From assembly GCA_965199095.1 (NCBI GenBank), contig CBDAQM010000006.1, positions 1,116,001 through 1,180,000 of the forward strand: 64,000 nt of DNA, read 5' to 3'. Below the pieces are notes generated by a model. That model did no database searches. It was not told the origin of the DNA and worked only from the letters and a program-made list of their open reading frames with translations. The DNA comes from LMUY01 sp965199095. Its GTDB lineage: Bacteria; Pseudomonadota; Alphaproteobacteria; Acetobacterales; Acetobacteraceae. Positions 1-8,245 of this stretch are shown here, one piece after another; the stretch's first letter is position 1; each line of letters begins with the position of its first letter. Both the position numbers and the translations under genes were made by a program.

Positions 1-51
1 GATGCCGTTGCCTATGGTTTTCAGAGGGCATACTCCCGGTGGCGACGATCG

Positions 52-954
52 ATGAGGATAGGCAAGACGGGGCTGGGCATGTTGCGAGAGAAGCAGAGCG
101 TCCGTGCAGACGGGCACGCAGGAAACGAGGCAGCGCCGGTAGCCACGTCCCGCGGCCCGGGCGGGGCGGGGCGGGTCAGCACATCGGATAAGCTGCTGCT
201 GGTGTTTGGCCTGTTCACTCTGGAGGAGCCGGAGTGGACCGTTGACGCCGCGGCCGAGCGGCTCAATCTCGGAACCAGCACAGCCTATCGCTTCTTCAAG
301 AGCCTGAGCGACGTGGGGCTTATTTCCGCCTTTGCGACCGGCCGCTACGTCCTTGGTCCGGCCATCGTTCAGTTGGATCGACAGACCAGGCTGTTGGACC
401 CGCTGATCAAAGTTGCCCAGCCGATCATGCAGGCCGTCGTTGCCGAAATGCGCGTGCCCGGCGTCTTGCTTCTCTGCCGCCTGTTCCGCAACCAGGTGAT
501 GTGCATCCACCAGGATTTTTTGGATCGCCCATCCAGCGTCATCAGCTACGAGCGAGGCCGTCCGATGCCGCTGTATCGGAGCGCCGCCTCGAAGGCGATC
601 CTGGCTCATCTGCCCGCCAGGTTTGTCCGGAGCTTTCACGAGGCTCACCGCATGGAAATGTCCGCAGCCGGGTTTGCGCCAAACTGGGAAGGCGTCAAGG
701 CGACGTTACGGCGCCTGCGAAACAATCAGATTTGTGTGACGGCGGGCGAACTGGACACCGGAATGACCGGCATTGCCTCTCCACTGCACAATGCGGAAGG
801 AGCGGTCGACGCCAGCCTGGGCTTCGTGCTGCCGGACAGCGACGAGGGATCGGGCCAGGTGGCGGTCGTCTCCGCCGCGCTTAGCTCCGCGGCCACCGAA
901 ATCGACGCCCGGCTTGCCCTTGCGGCGATCCCGTTGGCTACCCGGTCCTCCTAG
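52..954 (+). CDS. IclR-family transcriptional regulator
   Basis: A 300-residue regulator. Residues about 45-105 form the N-terminal winged helix-turn-helix, with the IclR-like stretch TSTAYRFFKSL as recognition region. The rest matches the C-terminal ligand-binding IclR domain, including a SPLHNAEGAVDASLGF-like segment. The family binds small aromatic or organic acids and controls adjacent catabolic genes. The first about 40 residues are an unusual extension rich in G, A and R, so a downstream start such as the ATG at 79 is possible; neither start has a strong Shine-Dalgarno. The target is probably left of the window or was displaced by the adjacent IS. Confidence 0.85.
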   Translation: MRIGKTGLGMLREKQSVRADGHAGNEAAPVATSRGPGGAGRVSTSDKLLLVFGLFTLEEPEWTVDAAAERLNLGTSTAYRFFKSLSDVGLISAFATGRYVLGPAIVQLDRQTRLLDPLIKVAQPIMQAVVAEMRVPGVLLLCRLFRNQVMCIHQDFLDRPSSVISYERGRPMPLYRSAASKAILAHLPARFVRSFHEAHRMEMSAAGFAPNWEGVKATLRRLRNNQICVTAGELDTGMTGIASPLHNAEGAVDASLGFVLPDSDEGSGQVAVVSAALSSAATEIDARLALAAIPLATRSS

Positions 955-967
955 TGGCCTGAGTCTC

Positions 968-2082
968 TCATATTGCGGGGTATAGCCTCTTGAGTTTCAC
1001 CCTTGCATCGGCGTTGGTGAATTGCCAATCAGCCTTGGCGTGATTTTTATTCCGTTCTGCCTGCCAGGCGGCCACCTCGATGGTGAGTGTCTGCTTATCC
1101 GGTATGCGGCGGTCCAGGCACTGGCCTGAGAGCACTGCAAGTTCGGATTCGGCCATATCGAGCCAGCTTCCGTGCTTGGGCGTATAATGCCACTCGAAGC
1201 GTTCAACGAGGCGGCGCGCCTCTGGTGCGGGGAAGGCTTCATAGAGTGACGCAGGCTTATGGGTGTTTAGATTGTCTTGAACGAGCACGATCTTCTCAGC
1301 CTTAGGGAAGTGCGTATCGGACAAATCCTTGAGTATGTGGGCGTAATCAAGGGCGGTGTGGCGGTCGGTCACCTCGACATGCCGCCATCCCTCCAACGGC
1401 GCGAACAGCATGAACAGATTGGCCGTGCCGTTGCGCGCGTATTCATAATCATGCCGCTCAGCCCGGCCCGGCTTCTGGGGGATCGGCTGGCGCGTCTGGC
1501 TGATCAACTGCTTGGAGGTTTCGTCCAGGCAAACCACGGGCCGGTCGGGATCATGCGGCCGGTGATAGACCTCCAACACGTCTTCCATAGCGGCGACGAA
1601 CGCGGCGCTGGCGTCCGGTGCGATGACCCATTGCTCTTTCAGGTGCGGCTTGAGGATGTTTTTTTTAGCGTTCGCCCGATCGTGTTGTCACTGACGCGCT
1701 CAACGATGTTCAGTTCGACGACCTTGTCCTCCAGCATCCGCAGGGTCCAACGCACGCGGCCGGTGGGCGGCTGCGAACAGGCCAGCGCGATCAACTTGGC
1801 CTCGGCGGCGCCATCGAAGACGCGTCGCCTGGCTGAGGCCTGCGAATGTTTGCGCGTCAACACGCCATCAAGGCCCTCCTCGACCAGTTGCTGCCGTGTC
1901 CGCGCGATCGTGGCCAGGCTGGTATCGAGCGCGCTGGAGATTTGGCTGTCGCTCCATCCTTCACCGCGTTCTGAAGCGTCGGCCTTCAAAAGGATGCGCG
2001 CCTTCATGAGCCGCTGGGCAGTATGCTTGCCGCTTCGTATCATGGCGTCCAGCCGCTCGCGCTCACCGGCGTCGAGCTTCAC
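968..2082 (-). CDS. IS630-type transposase, two frames joined by -1 frameshift
   Basis: DDE transposase for cut-and-paste movement into TA sites. The N-terminal part, read from about 2082, carries the helix-turn-helix DNA-binding region (ARILLKADAS, SQISSALDTSLATIARTRQ). The C-terminal frame (968 to about 1660) carries the catalytic domain, with acidic residues visible in VVCLDETSK, VLVQDNLNTH and GSWLDMAESEL. In frame zero translation ends TLKKTSSSRT then stop. After a -1 slip on eight A residues it continues KKNILKPHLKEQWVIAPD, which is what the family has at this point. The start is taken as GTG at 2082. All three catalytic acids are present, so the element may still be active. Confidence 0.85.
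1659..1666 (-). other. A8 slippery run, putative -1 frameshift site
   Basis: On the minus strand the transposase reads CTA AAA AAA ACA across a run of eight A residues. The N-terminal frame terminates shortly afterwards. The catalytic frame is one base back and has no start of its own in the conserved region. A homopolymer of this kind is a standard slip site in insertion sequences; a sequencing indel is the alternative. Confidence 0.7.
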
Positions 2083-2195
2083 GACGTATTCTTTACGGCA
2101 ATTTCTTTGGCGGCCACGAATCGACTCCGGCAGTCTGTTGCCCAGCCATCGATTAGAAGAAACTGATGCGCCGCCAGGTGGGCGCGTCAAGGCAT

Positions 2196-3191
2196 TCAGC
2201 GGCCTCGCCTGTTCGATCTCATCGACACATGCAAGCCATGCTGCAGGAGGAAGCGGAGCGTCGCGTGGACGCCCGTCATCTGGGTCCGCGTGAGGTAATC
2301 CACCGGAGCCTCGCCGTTGAACGGGGCGGCCTTGATCGGCTGATGCAGCCAGAGTTTCGGGTCGAGTTGCAGCGGGACCAGCGCGGCATCGATCTCCTGG
2401 AAACTTCGCAACAACTCGACTTCCTCGCCGACCAGCTTGAAACGCGGACGTGTGCCCTTCTTGGTCAATCCACCAGTGTGACCCAGCAGGGCGAGCGCCG
2501 CAGCGTCTGCGATGTCCCATCGGTCCATCAACGTCCAGAATGCCGTTGATGCTGTGCTGGCCGGACCGCGCTTGAGCTCGATCGACATGCGCCCTTCGAC
2601 CTCGTGCGGTTCGGGCAGGGCGGCCGGCGGCAGCTTGAACGACGGAGCCGAAGTCTGGCGTGGTGTTGTGTGCGGTTCGCGATGCGGCTCCGCGGGCGGG
2701 GACAGTGCGGGTTCCGGGCCAGGCTCCGACGTTGGAGCGTTGCGCGCGGGAGCGATCGTCCCAGCCACGCCATCGCCAAACAAATCGACGGCGAACTCGT
2801 TCGCCAACAGCTTCAGAATGCCCCGGGCGATACGGATACCAGCACGAATATCTTGCTTGTCGGGCGGGTCTGGTGGGGCGCCTGTGCCTGACACGACCGG
2901 TGTGCCCGCCCATGGGCTGGCCTCCGTTATCTCCGTCAAGCGGTCCTTCAACGGGTTCTCGTCCGCGATCGAGGCCGGGCTAGGCTCAGGGCGCGGCAAG
3001 GGCCAGCCAAATTCGGTGGCAAGAACAGCCTGAACCAGCCGGTCCGCCGCGAGTTGAAGCAGGCCTGGCGCGTTGCCGGCATTGCGGCCAGAGCTGAGGA
3101 GTTCCGCGTCCTTCAAGTCCGCCTCCGCCAGGCGGAGCAAGCTCGCCACAGCGCGGGCGACGATTGCCGGATCAGACCGTGGCAACGCCAC
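2196..3191 (-). CDS. MbcA/ParS/Xre-like antitoxin-domain protein with long N-terminal extension
   Basis: A 331-residue protein. Residues about 215-325 resemble the MbcA/ParS/Xre antitoxin C-terminal (DUF2384) family: FWTLMDRW at the start, ALALLG, then WLHQPIKAAPFNGEAPVDYL, equivalent to the family's WL..P...FGG.....L. Residues about 10-65 are alpha-helical (LAEADLKDAELL, LLQLAADRLVQAVLATE) and loosely recall HEPN proteins, but no R-x4-6-H motif is visible. A proline-rich linker joins them. The start is GTG at 3191. An internal ATG at 2588 would give just the antitoxin domain. No RES-type toxin lies alongside, so this is an orphan or a divergent regulator. Confidence 0.6.
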   Translation of the reverse strand: MALPRSDPAIVARAVASLLRLAEADLKDAELLSSGRNAGNAPGLLQLAADRLVQAVLATEFGWPLPRPEPSPASIADENPLKDRLTEITEASPWAGTPVVSGTGAPPDPPDKQDIRAGIRIARGILKLLANEFAVDLFGDGVAGTIAPARNAPTSEPGPEPALSPPAEPHREPHTTPRQTSAPSFKLPPAALPEPHEVEGRMSIELKRGPASTASTAFWTLMDRWDIADAAALALLGHTGGLTKKGTRPRFKLVGEEVELLRSFQEIDAALVPLQLDPKLWLHQPIKAAPFNGEAPVDYLTRTQMTGVHATLRFLLQHGLHVSMRSNRRGR

Positions 3192-3309
3192 GCTCAGGCA
3201 TTCTTCGATCGGGAATCTAATCGTGAACTGGCCTGCCTAGCCAGATTACAGGACGCTGATAGCATAGGCGCCTGTATCGAGTCGCAGCCTAGCATCTGAG
3301 AGGCCTTGC

Positions 3310-3519
3310 ATGTCGACCACCAAGCAAACCGTTGTGGCGCTTTGGCATTATCAATGCCCCGAATGTGGCATCAGCGACCAGGAAACGGCGTATCATGGCC
3401 AGATCCACATGATCTACTGCGAGGTCTGCCTGGAAGACAACCAGCATGTCAGGCTCAAGCGCTGGCAGGTCGACCCCGAGTCAGGCGCTCTTGCGCCGGG
3501 CCGGCTTGACCGGGGCTGA
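3310..3519 (+). CDS. small zinc-ribbon protein (hypothetical)
   Basis: A 69-residue protein with two CxxC knuckles, CPEC near residue 18 and CEVC near residue 39, typical of a single zinc ribbon. The ATG at 3310 follows an AGAGG-like ribosome site. Its last 39 bases overlap the 3' end of the convergent Ku gene. The tail (residues 55-69) is low-complexity and may be coding only by overlap. The function is unknown. Adjacency to Ku hints at, but does not prove, a DNA-end role. Confidence 0.6.
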   Translation: MSTTKQTVVALWHYQCPECGISDQETAYHGQIHMIYCEVCLEDNQHVRLKRWQVDPESGALAPGRLDRG

Positions 3520-4389
3520 CGGTTTCGTTGCCGCGGCCTTCGTTGGCGCCTTCTTCGCGGCGGTTTTCCCCTTCGGTGCAGCGGATTTCTTTGTCGTCGC
3601 CTCCCCGCCGGTCTGGCCCAGGCTTTTGCGCAGCGCCGCCATGAGATCGACGACGTTGCTCCGTTCGGGTTCGTCCGGTTCTTCGGCCTCGATGCCCTCA
3701 CCCTTGAGCTTGGCCTCGATCATCGCCCGCAGCCGCGTCTCGTAGCGGTCCTCCACGTCGGCTGGGTCGTATTTCCCCGTTTGACGGTCGATCAACTGCG
3801 TCGCCAGTTGGATCATGTCCGGGTCCGGCTTGGTGGATGGCAGGTGGTCGAACAGGTCGGCGTAGTCGTTCAAGTCACGCTCCTCGTGGAGCGTATGGAT
3901 CACCAAGCCTTTGCCCATCGGCATGATCGCGATTGGGTGCTCCCGCCGGGCGATCACCAGCCGCGAGAGCGCGACCTTGCCGGTGCTGGCGATCGCGTCC
4001 CGCAGCACGATGTAGACGTCCTGGCCGGCATCCCCGTCGGGGGCGACGTAGTAGCTGGCGTCGAAGTAGATCGGGTCGATCGCGTCCGCGTCCACGAACT
4101 TGTCGATCTTCACGGTGGAAGAGCTGTCGATGCGGGCGGTGTCGAAATCCTCGTCGGTGACGATGAGGTAGTGATCCTTCTTGAACTCATACCCCTTGAC
4201 CAGATCGCTGCGGGACAGCGTGTCGCCCGTCTCGGCATCCTGGGTGATCATCCGGATGCGGTTGCCCGTGGCCGGGTTGATCAGGTTGAAGTGCAACGAT
4301 CCGCGATCGTGGTTGGCGCTGTACAGTGCGATCGGGCACGACACCAAGGCCAGGCGGAGATGTCCTCGCCAAATAGGACGCTGCGGCAT
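3481..4389 (-). CDS. ku: Ku protein (non-homologous end joining)
   Basis: Bacterial Ku homodimer subunit, which threads onto double-strand ends and recruits LigD. The 302-residue length is normal for the family. It opens with RPIWRGHLRLALVSCPIALYSA and continues through the core beta-barrel (VKGYEFKKDHYLIVTDEDF, IDPIYFDASYYVAPD, LSRLVIARREHPIAIMP). The C-terminal about 50 residues are a lysine/alanine/proline-rich tail that family members use for DNA binding. No ligD is in the window. Transcription is divergent from the molybdopterin-oxidoreductase relic across 4390-4548. Confidence 0.95.
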   Translation of the reverse strand: MPQRPIWRGHLRLALVSCPIALYSANHDRGSLHFNLINPATGNRIRMITQDAETGDTLSRSDLVKGYEFKKDHYLIVTDEDFDTARIDSSSTVKIDKFVDADAIDPIYFDASYYVAPDGDAGQDVYIVLRDAIASTGKVALSRLVIARREHPIAIMPMGKGLVIHTLHEERDLNDYADLFDHLPSTKPDPDMIQLATQLIDRQTGKYDPADVEDRYETRLRAMIEAKLKGEGIEAEEPDEPERSNVVDLMAALRKSLGQTGGEATTKKSAAPKGKTAAKKAPTKAAATKPSAPVKPARRKSA

Positions 4390-4548
4390 CGTTGCTCTCC
4401 TGTGGCTGGGACGTGGTGGCGTGTGGGCGCGGATTGCGTCCTTGGAAGCGGATCAGGCAGCACCAGGTCGATCTTGTCAAAATCAGCCCATCGTTGTGTG
4501 CTGCAAGTCCAGTGTGGGATAGTCCGGTTTCTGCGTAAGCTTGCACCG

Positions 4549-4810
4549 ATGAGCGACCTCGCGCCCCGGCCGCCACCAGGACAGACCATCCAGGCCGGCT
4601 ATTGCGCGCTGTGCCGGTCGCGCTGCGGCACGCTGAACACGGTCGTCGACGGGGCGCTGGTCGCCGTCCACCCGGATCCGGCTCACCCGACCGGCGCAGC
4701 GCTCTGCGCCAAAGGCCGCGCCGCCCCGGAGATGGTGGCAAGCCCGCGCCGGTGACCCGGACCCAGGCTGGGTCGCCATCAAGCGGGAGACCGCGCTGAT
4801 GCGCGAGTAA
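4549..4810 (+). pseudogene. molybdopterin oxidoreductase N-terminal relic
   Basis: Reading from ATG 4549 gives an iron-sulfur N-terminal segment of a bis-MGD oxidoreductase (formate dehydrogenase/nitrate reductase type): YCALCRSRCGTLNTVVDG, then HPTGAALCAKGRAAPEMV. It stops at 4755. The next frame immediately resumes with DPDPGWVAIKRETALM, which follows about 15-20 residues later in intact enzymes. A short deletion plus frameshift therefore broke the gene, and everything beyond about residue 85 of an about 700-residue enzyme is gone. The downstream junction is with the catabolic operon at 4888. Confidence 0.75.
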
Positions 4811-4887
4811 TCGGCGCGCGGATCATACAGGACAATCGCGCTCTAACCCTGCATGGTGTCGGTGGCGATGGCTTGGTGCCGCGAACG

Positions 4888-6336
4888 TCACTCGGCAATG
4901 GTGGGCAAGACGCGTCCGGGGTTCATCAGGTTCGCCGGGTCCAGTTGGCGCTTGAGTCCCTGCATCAGCGCCAACTCAATCGGGTCCTTGTAGCGGGCCA
5001 TCTCTGCGAGGTGGAGCGCGCCGATGCCATGCTCCGCGCTGAAGGTGCCGTGAAAGGCCGCAGCCTGGTCGTACACGAGCCGGTTCACAGCGTGCCGCGT
5101 CCCGGCCTGGTCCGGCATTTGCGCCCAAACCGCATGCTGGAACATGACATTGTAGTGCAGGTTGCCGTCACCCAGGTGCCCGACGACCACGATCTCCGCC
5201 TCCGGGAAGGCGCGGGCGACGGCCTGCCCGGTGGTCGCAATGAAGTCGGCGACTGAAAAGACCGGCACCGCCACATCGTGGGAGAAGCCCATCCCCTCCT
5301 TTTTGTTCGCATCGGTCACGCTGTGTCGCAGCCGCCAAAGCGCCGCCCGCTGCGCCTCGTTCGCGGCGGTCACCGCGTCGATGATCGTGCCGTCCTCGAT
5401 CCCGGCGGCCACGTGCTGCGCCAGCCGTTCGGCCATCGCGTCCGGCTCGGTGGTGGACGCCAGGTCGATCAGCACGAACCAGGGCGCGTCCGGCGATACC
5501 GGGCAGGCGTTGCCGGGCACGTGGGCAAGCACCAGCCGCACCTGGCTCGCGGAGAGCAGCTCCAGCGCCGTCAGCTCCGACGGGAAGGCTGCCCCTAAGA
5601 GGGCGCCGAGTTCGACGCAAGCTGCCGCCGTCCCGAGCGCGAACAGGGCGGTGACGGTGTGGGGTTGCGCGGGGAACAGCTTCAGCGTTGCGGCCGTGAC
5701 GATCCCGAGCGTTCCCTCGGCGCCGATGAACAGGTTCCGCAGGTCGTAGCCGCTGTTGTTCTTGCGCAGGCTACGCAGGCCGTTCCAGACCCGCCCGTCC
5801 GGCAGCACCACCTGCAGCCCCAGCACCAGGTCGCGCATGTTGCCGTAGCGCAGCACGCCCGTTCCCCCGGCATTGGTCGCGATGTTGCCGCCGACCTGGC
5901 AGGAGCCCTCCGCCCCCAGGCTGAGCGGAAAGATGCGCCCCACCGCATGCGCCGCCTCCTGCACCTTGGCGAGGATGCAACCGGCCTGCACGGTGATGGA
6001 GCTGTCGCGGGCGTTCACGTCGAGGATGGCGGCCATGCGGGACAACCCCAGCACGATGCCGCCGGACCGCGCGGGCGGGATGGACCCGGCGCATACGCTG
6101 GTATTGCCGCCCTGCGGATAGACCGGCACGCCGCATCGCGCGCAGAGGGCGACGACGGCCGACACCTCCTCCACGCTCGCCGGCAGCACGACGCAGAGCG
6201 CATCGCCGCGCACCCGGCCCCACCAATCCTCGACGAACGGCTGCATGTCGCCCTCGGCCAGCAACACGCCCTTTGGCCCGACCACGCCCTGCACGGCCGC
6301 AACGAGGTCCGCGACCGGCATACCGGCCCCGCTCAC
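4888..6336 (-). CDS. GlcD/D-lactate dehydrogenase-like FAD-linked oxidase
   Basis: A 482-residue flavoprotein of the FAD-binding type 4/VAO superfamily, oxidising a 2-hydroxy acid. FAD-binding residues about 40-220 include YPQGGNTSVCAG, QVGGNIATNAGG and IGAEGTLGIVT. The C-terminal cap has HLGDGNLHYNV and ends SAEHGIGALHLAEMARYK...DPANLMNPG, classic for D-lactate, glycolate and 2-hydroxyglutarate dehydrogenases. The start is GTG at 6336, forming GTGA with the stop of the ATPase gene and implying translational coupling; ATG 6321 is the alternative. Last gene of the operon. The substrate is unknown and is presumably related to what the transporter imports. Confidence 0.88.
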   Translation of the reverse strand: MSGAGMPVADLVAAVQGVVGPKGVLLAEGDMQPFVEDWWGRVRGDALCVVLPASVEEVSAVVALCARCGVPVYPQGGNTSVCAGSIPPARSGGIVLGLSRMAAILDVNARDSSITVQAGCILAKVQEAAHAVGRIFPLSLGAEGSCQVGGNIATNAGGTGVLRYGNMRDLVLGLQVVLPDGRVWNGLRSLRKNNSGYDLRNLFIGAEGTLGIVTAATLKLFPAQPHTVTALFALGTAAACVELGALLGAAFPSELTALELLSASQVRLVLAHVPGNACPVSPDAPWFVLIDLASTTEPDAMAERLAQHVAAGIEDGTIIDAVTAANEAQRAALWRLRHSVTDANKKEGMGFSHDVAVPVFSVADFIATTGQAVARAFPEAEIVVVGHLGDGNLHYNVMFQHAVWAQMPDQAGTRHAVNRLVYDQAAAFHGTFSAEHGIGALHLAEMARYKDPIELALMQGLKRQLDPANLMNPGRVLPTIAE

Positions 6337-7424
6337 GACGCCAGCACGATGCTGTCGGACGGCGACCACCCGAGGCTGACCGGCATGCCGGCCTGCGCCC
6401 TGGCATCGGCACGCATCGACACGTTCTTGAACACCACCGGCGCGCCTTGCTGCGTCCGCACTGAGACGCGCGTCAGCCCTCCGGCGAAGGAGACGCTCTC
6501 CACGACCCCGTCGACGCGGTTCATGGCCGGATCGTCCTCGCAGCGGTCGCTGATCTTTTCCGGCCGCACCAGCAGCCGCGTGGCACAACCCGGCGGGACC
6601 CCGCGGGCGCTTGCGACGCGGATTGCGTGGCCGGAGTCGGTCCGGAACGTCGTCTCGTCCAGCATTGCGCCGGCGAACAGGTTGGACTCGCCGATGAACT
6701 CGGCCACGAAGGCCGAAACGGGCTCGAAATAGATCTCCTCCGGCGTGCCAAGCTGCTCGATCCGGCCTGTCCGCAACAGGCAAATCCGGTCGGACAGGTT
6801 GAGCGCTTCCTCCTGGTCGTGCGTCACGTAGATGATCGTCGTCGACAGCTCCCGGTGCAGGGACTTGATCTCCTCCTGCATCTGGTCGCGCAGGTTCTTG
6901 TCCAACGCCCCGAGCGGCTCGTCCATCAGGATGATGCCGGGAGAGTACACCAGGCAGCGGGCGATGCCGACGCGCTGCTGCTGGCCGCCGGAGAGCTGGC
7001 GCGGCTTGCGGTCGGCGAATGCGGTGAGGCCGACGCGATCCAGCACGCGGCGCACCGCCTGCTGGATACGCGGCTTGTCCCAGCCGCGGACGCGGAGCGG
7101 GAACGCCACGTTGTCGAACACCGACATGTGGGGCAGCAGGGCATAGTTCTGAAACACCATACCGAGCCCGCGCTCGCGGGCCGGCTTGTCGGTGACGTCG
7201 GCCCCGTCGATCAGCAGCCGGCCCGTGCTGGGCAGGATGGCGCCGCAGATCATGTTGAGGATCGTCGTCTTGCCCGAGCCGCTCGGTCCCAGGAGCGTCA
7301 GGAATTCCCCCGGGCGCACCCTGAGCGTCACCTCGTCGAGCGCCACGAAGCTGCCGAACCGTTTGGAAATCCGGTCCAGCATGATCTTATCGCGTAGGCT
7401 GGAATCCGGAACGGTTTGGGTCAT
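6333..7424 (-). CDS. PotA-like ABC transporter ATP-binding protein
   Basis: The 363-residue ATPase of a polyamine/opine-type importer. Walker A is GPSGSGKTT (about residue 50), the Q-loop is VFQNYALLPHMSV, the signature is LSGGQQQRV, Walker B is IILMDEPLGALD and the H-loop is VTHDQEEAL. The C-terminal about 110 residues form the TOBE-type regulatory domain of this subclass. It is separated from the upstream permease genes by the SDR gene, but lies in the same operon and orientation with short gaps. It should energise the two permeases at 8246-9846. Confidence 0.93.
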   Translation of the reverse strand: MTQTVPDSSLRDKIMLDRISKRFGSFVALDEVTLRVRPGEFLTLLGPSGSGKTTILNMICGAILPSTGRLLIDGADVTDKPARERGLGMVFQNYALLPHMSVFDNVAFPLRVRGWDKPRIQQAVRRVLDRVGLTAFADRKPRQLSGGQQQRVGIARCLVYSPGIILMDEPLGALDKNLRDQMQEEIKSLHRELSTTIIYVTHDQEEALNLSDRICLLRTGRIEQLGTPEEIYFEPVSAFVAEFIGESNLFAGAMLDETTFRTDSGHAIRVASARGVPPGCATRLLVRPEKISDRCEDDPAMNRVDGVVESVSFAGGLTRVSVRTQQGAPVVFKNVSMRADARAQAGMPVSLGWSPSDSIVLAS

Positions 7425-7435
7425 CGCGCCTCACC

Positions 7436-8209
7436 TTACTCTGCGACAGGGACGTTGTAGGCCAGGGGCAAGCGGCCGCCATCGGCGTAGATCGTCTGCC
7501 CGGTGATGTAGCTGGAGGCCGGCGATGCCAGGAACACGGCGATGTCGGCCATCTCGCTTGCCTTGCCGAGCCGCCCGATGGGTGTGCGCGAGAGGATGTT
7601 GCGCCGCGCCGCCGGGTCCGCGCTCATGATCTGGGCGAGCAGTTCGGTCTCAATGCTGCCGGGCCCGATCGCGTTCACCCGGATGTTGTGCTTGATCAGG
7701 CCAAGCGCCATCACGCGGGTGAGCTGGTTCAACCCGCCCTTGGAGACGGCGTAGGGCACGATATGCGGGCTGGCGACCACTGCGTTGATCGAGCTCATGT
7801 TGATGATGACCCCGCCGTCATGGGCCGCCATCACCTTCGCCGCCGCCTGGCCCAGCAGGAACGGTCCCTTGAGGTTCACCCGTAATACGCGGTCGAAATC
7901 CGCCTCGGCCAGGTCCAGGAACTCTGCGCTGTGGCTGATGCCGGCATTGCAGACGGCGATGTCGAGCTGCCCGAACGCGGTCAGCGTCTGGGAGACGAGC
8001 CGTCGCGTGTCGGCGGCGTCGCCCGCGTCGCAACGCTCGAAGATGCATGCTGCAGGTCCGCCCAGCTCGGCGGCGAGCGCCGCGCCACGCTCCTCCTGGA
8101 TGTCGGCCAGGACGACGCGCGCGCCCTCCGCGACGAACTTGCGGGCGATGGCTTCGCCGATCCCCTGGGCTGCGCCGGTCACAACCGCGACCTTGCCAGT
8201 CAACTGCAT
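7436..8209 (-). CDS. SDR-family oxidoreductase
   Basis: A 257-residue classical short-chain dehydrogenase. The cofactor loop is VVTGAAQGIGEAIA (TGxxxGxG), with NAG in VCNAGISHS. The catalytic Ser is in INMSSINAV and the YxxxK motif is YAVSKGG near residue 155. The C-terminal segment SPASSYITGQTIYADGG is standard for the 3-oxoacyl-ACP reductase-like branch. It probably interconverts an alcohol and a ketone in the pathway served by this operon. It sits between permease and ATPase genes, 11 bases from the ATPase start. Confidence 0.9.
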   Translation of the reverse strand: MQLTGKVAVVTGAAQGIGEAIARKFVAEGARVVLADIQEERGAALAAELGGPAACIFERCDAGDAADTRRLVSQTLTAFGQLDIAVCNAGISHSAEFLDLAEADFDRVLRVNLKGPFLLGQAAAKVMAAHDGGVIINMSSINAVVASPHIVPYAVSKGGLNQLTRVMALGLIKHNIRVNAIGPGSIETELLAQIMSADPAARRNILSRTPIGRLGKASEMADIAVFLASPASSYITGQTIYADGGRLPLAYNVPVAE

Positions 8210-8245
8210 GGATTCTCCTTTATCCTCCGGGCGGGTGCGGCGGCG

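Larger units (their letters stand above)
955..2150 (-). mobile_element. IS630-family insertion sequence (ends approximate)
   Basis: The element is defined by its two-frame transposase at 968-2082. It lies between the IclR gene and the MbcA-like gene and abuts the IclR stop codon almost directly. I looked for matching terminal inverted repeats in 950-970 and 2090-2195 and for flanking TA duplications and could not identify a convincing pair, so the boundaries are estimates and one end may be truncated. Confidence 0.6.

Noticed and set aside
950..2195. Terminal inverted repeats for the IS630 element
   Set aside because: I compared both edges and found no convincing matching pair, so the element ends are left approximate.
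3781..4548. Upstream part of the frame leading to the molybdopterin relic
   Set aside because: It is antisense to Ku; homology starts only at ATG 4549.
6337..6783. N-terminal extension of the GlcD-like frame
   Set aside because: It is out of frame inside the ABC ATPase gene; the FAD-oxidase homology begins after the GTGA junction.
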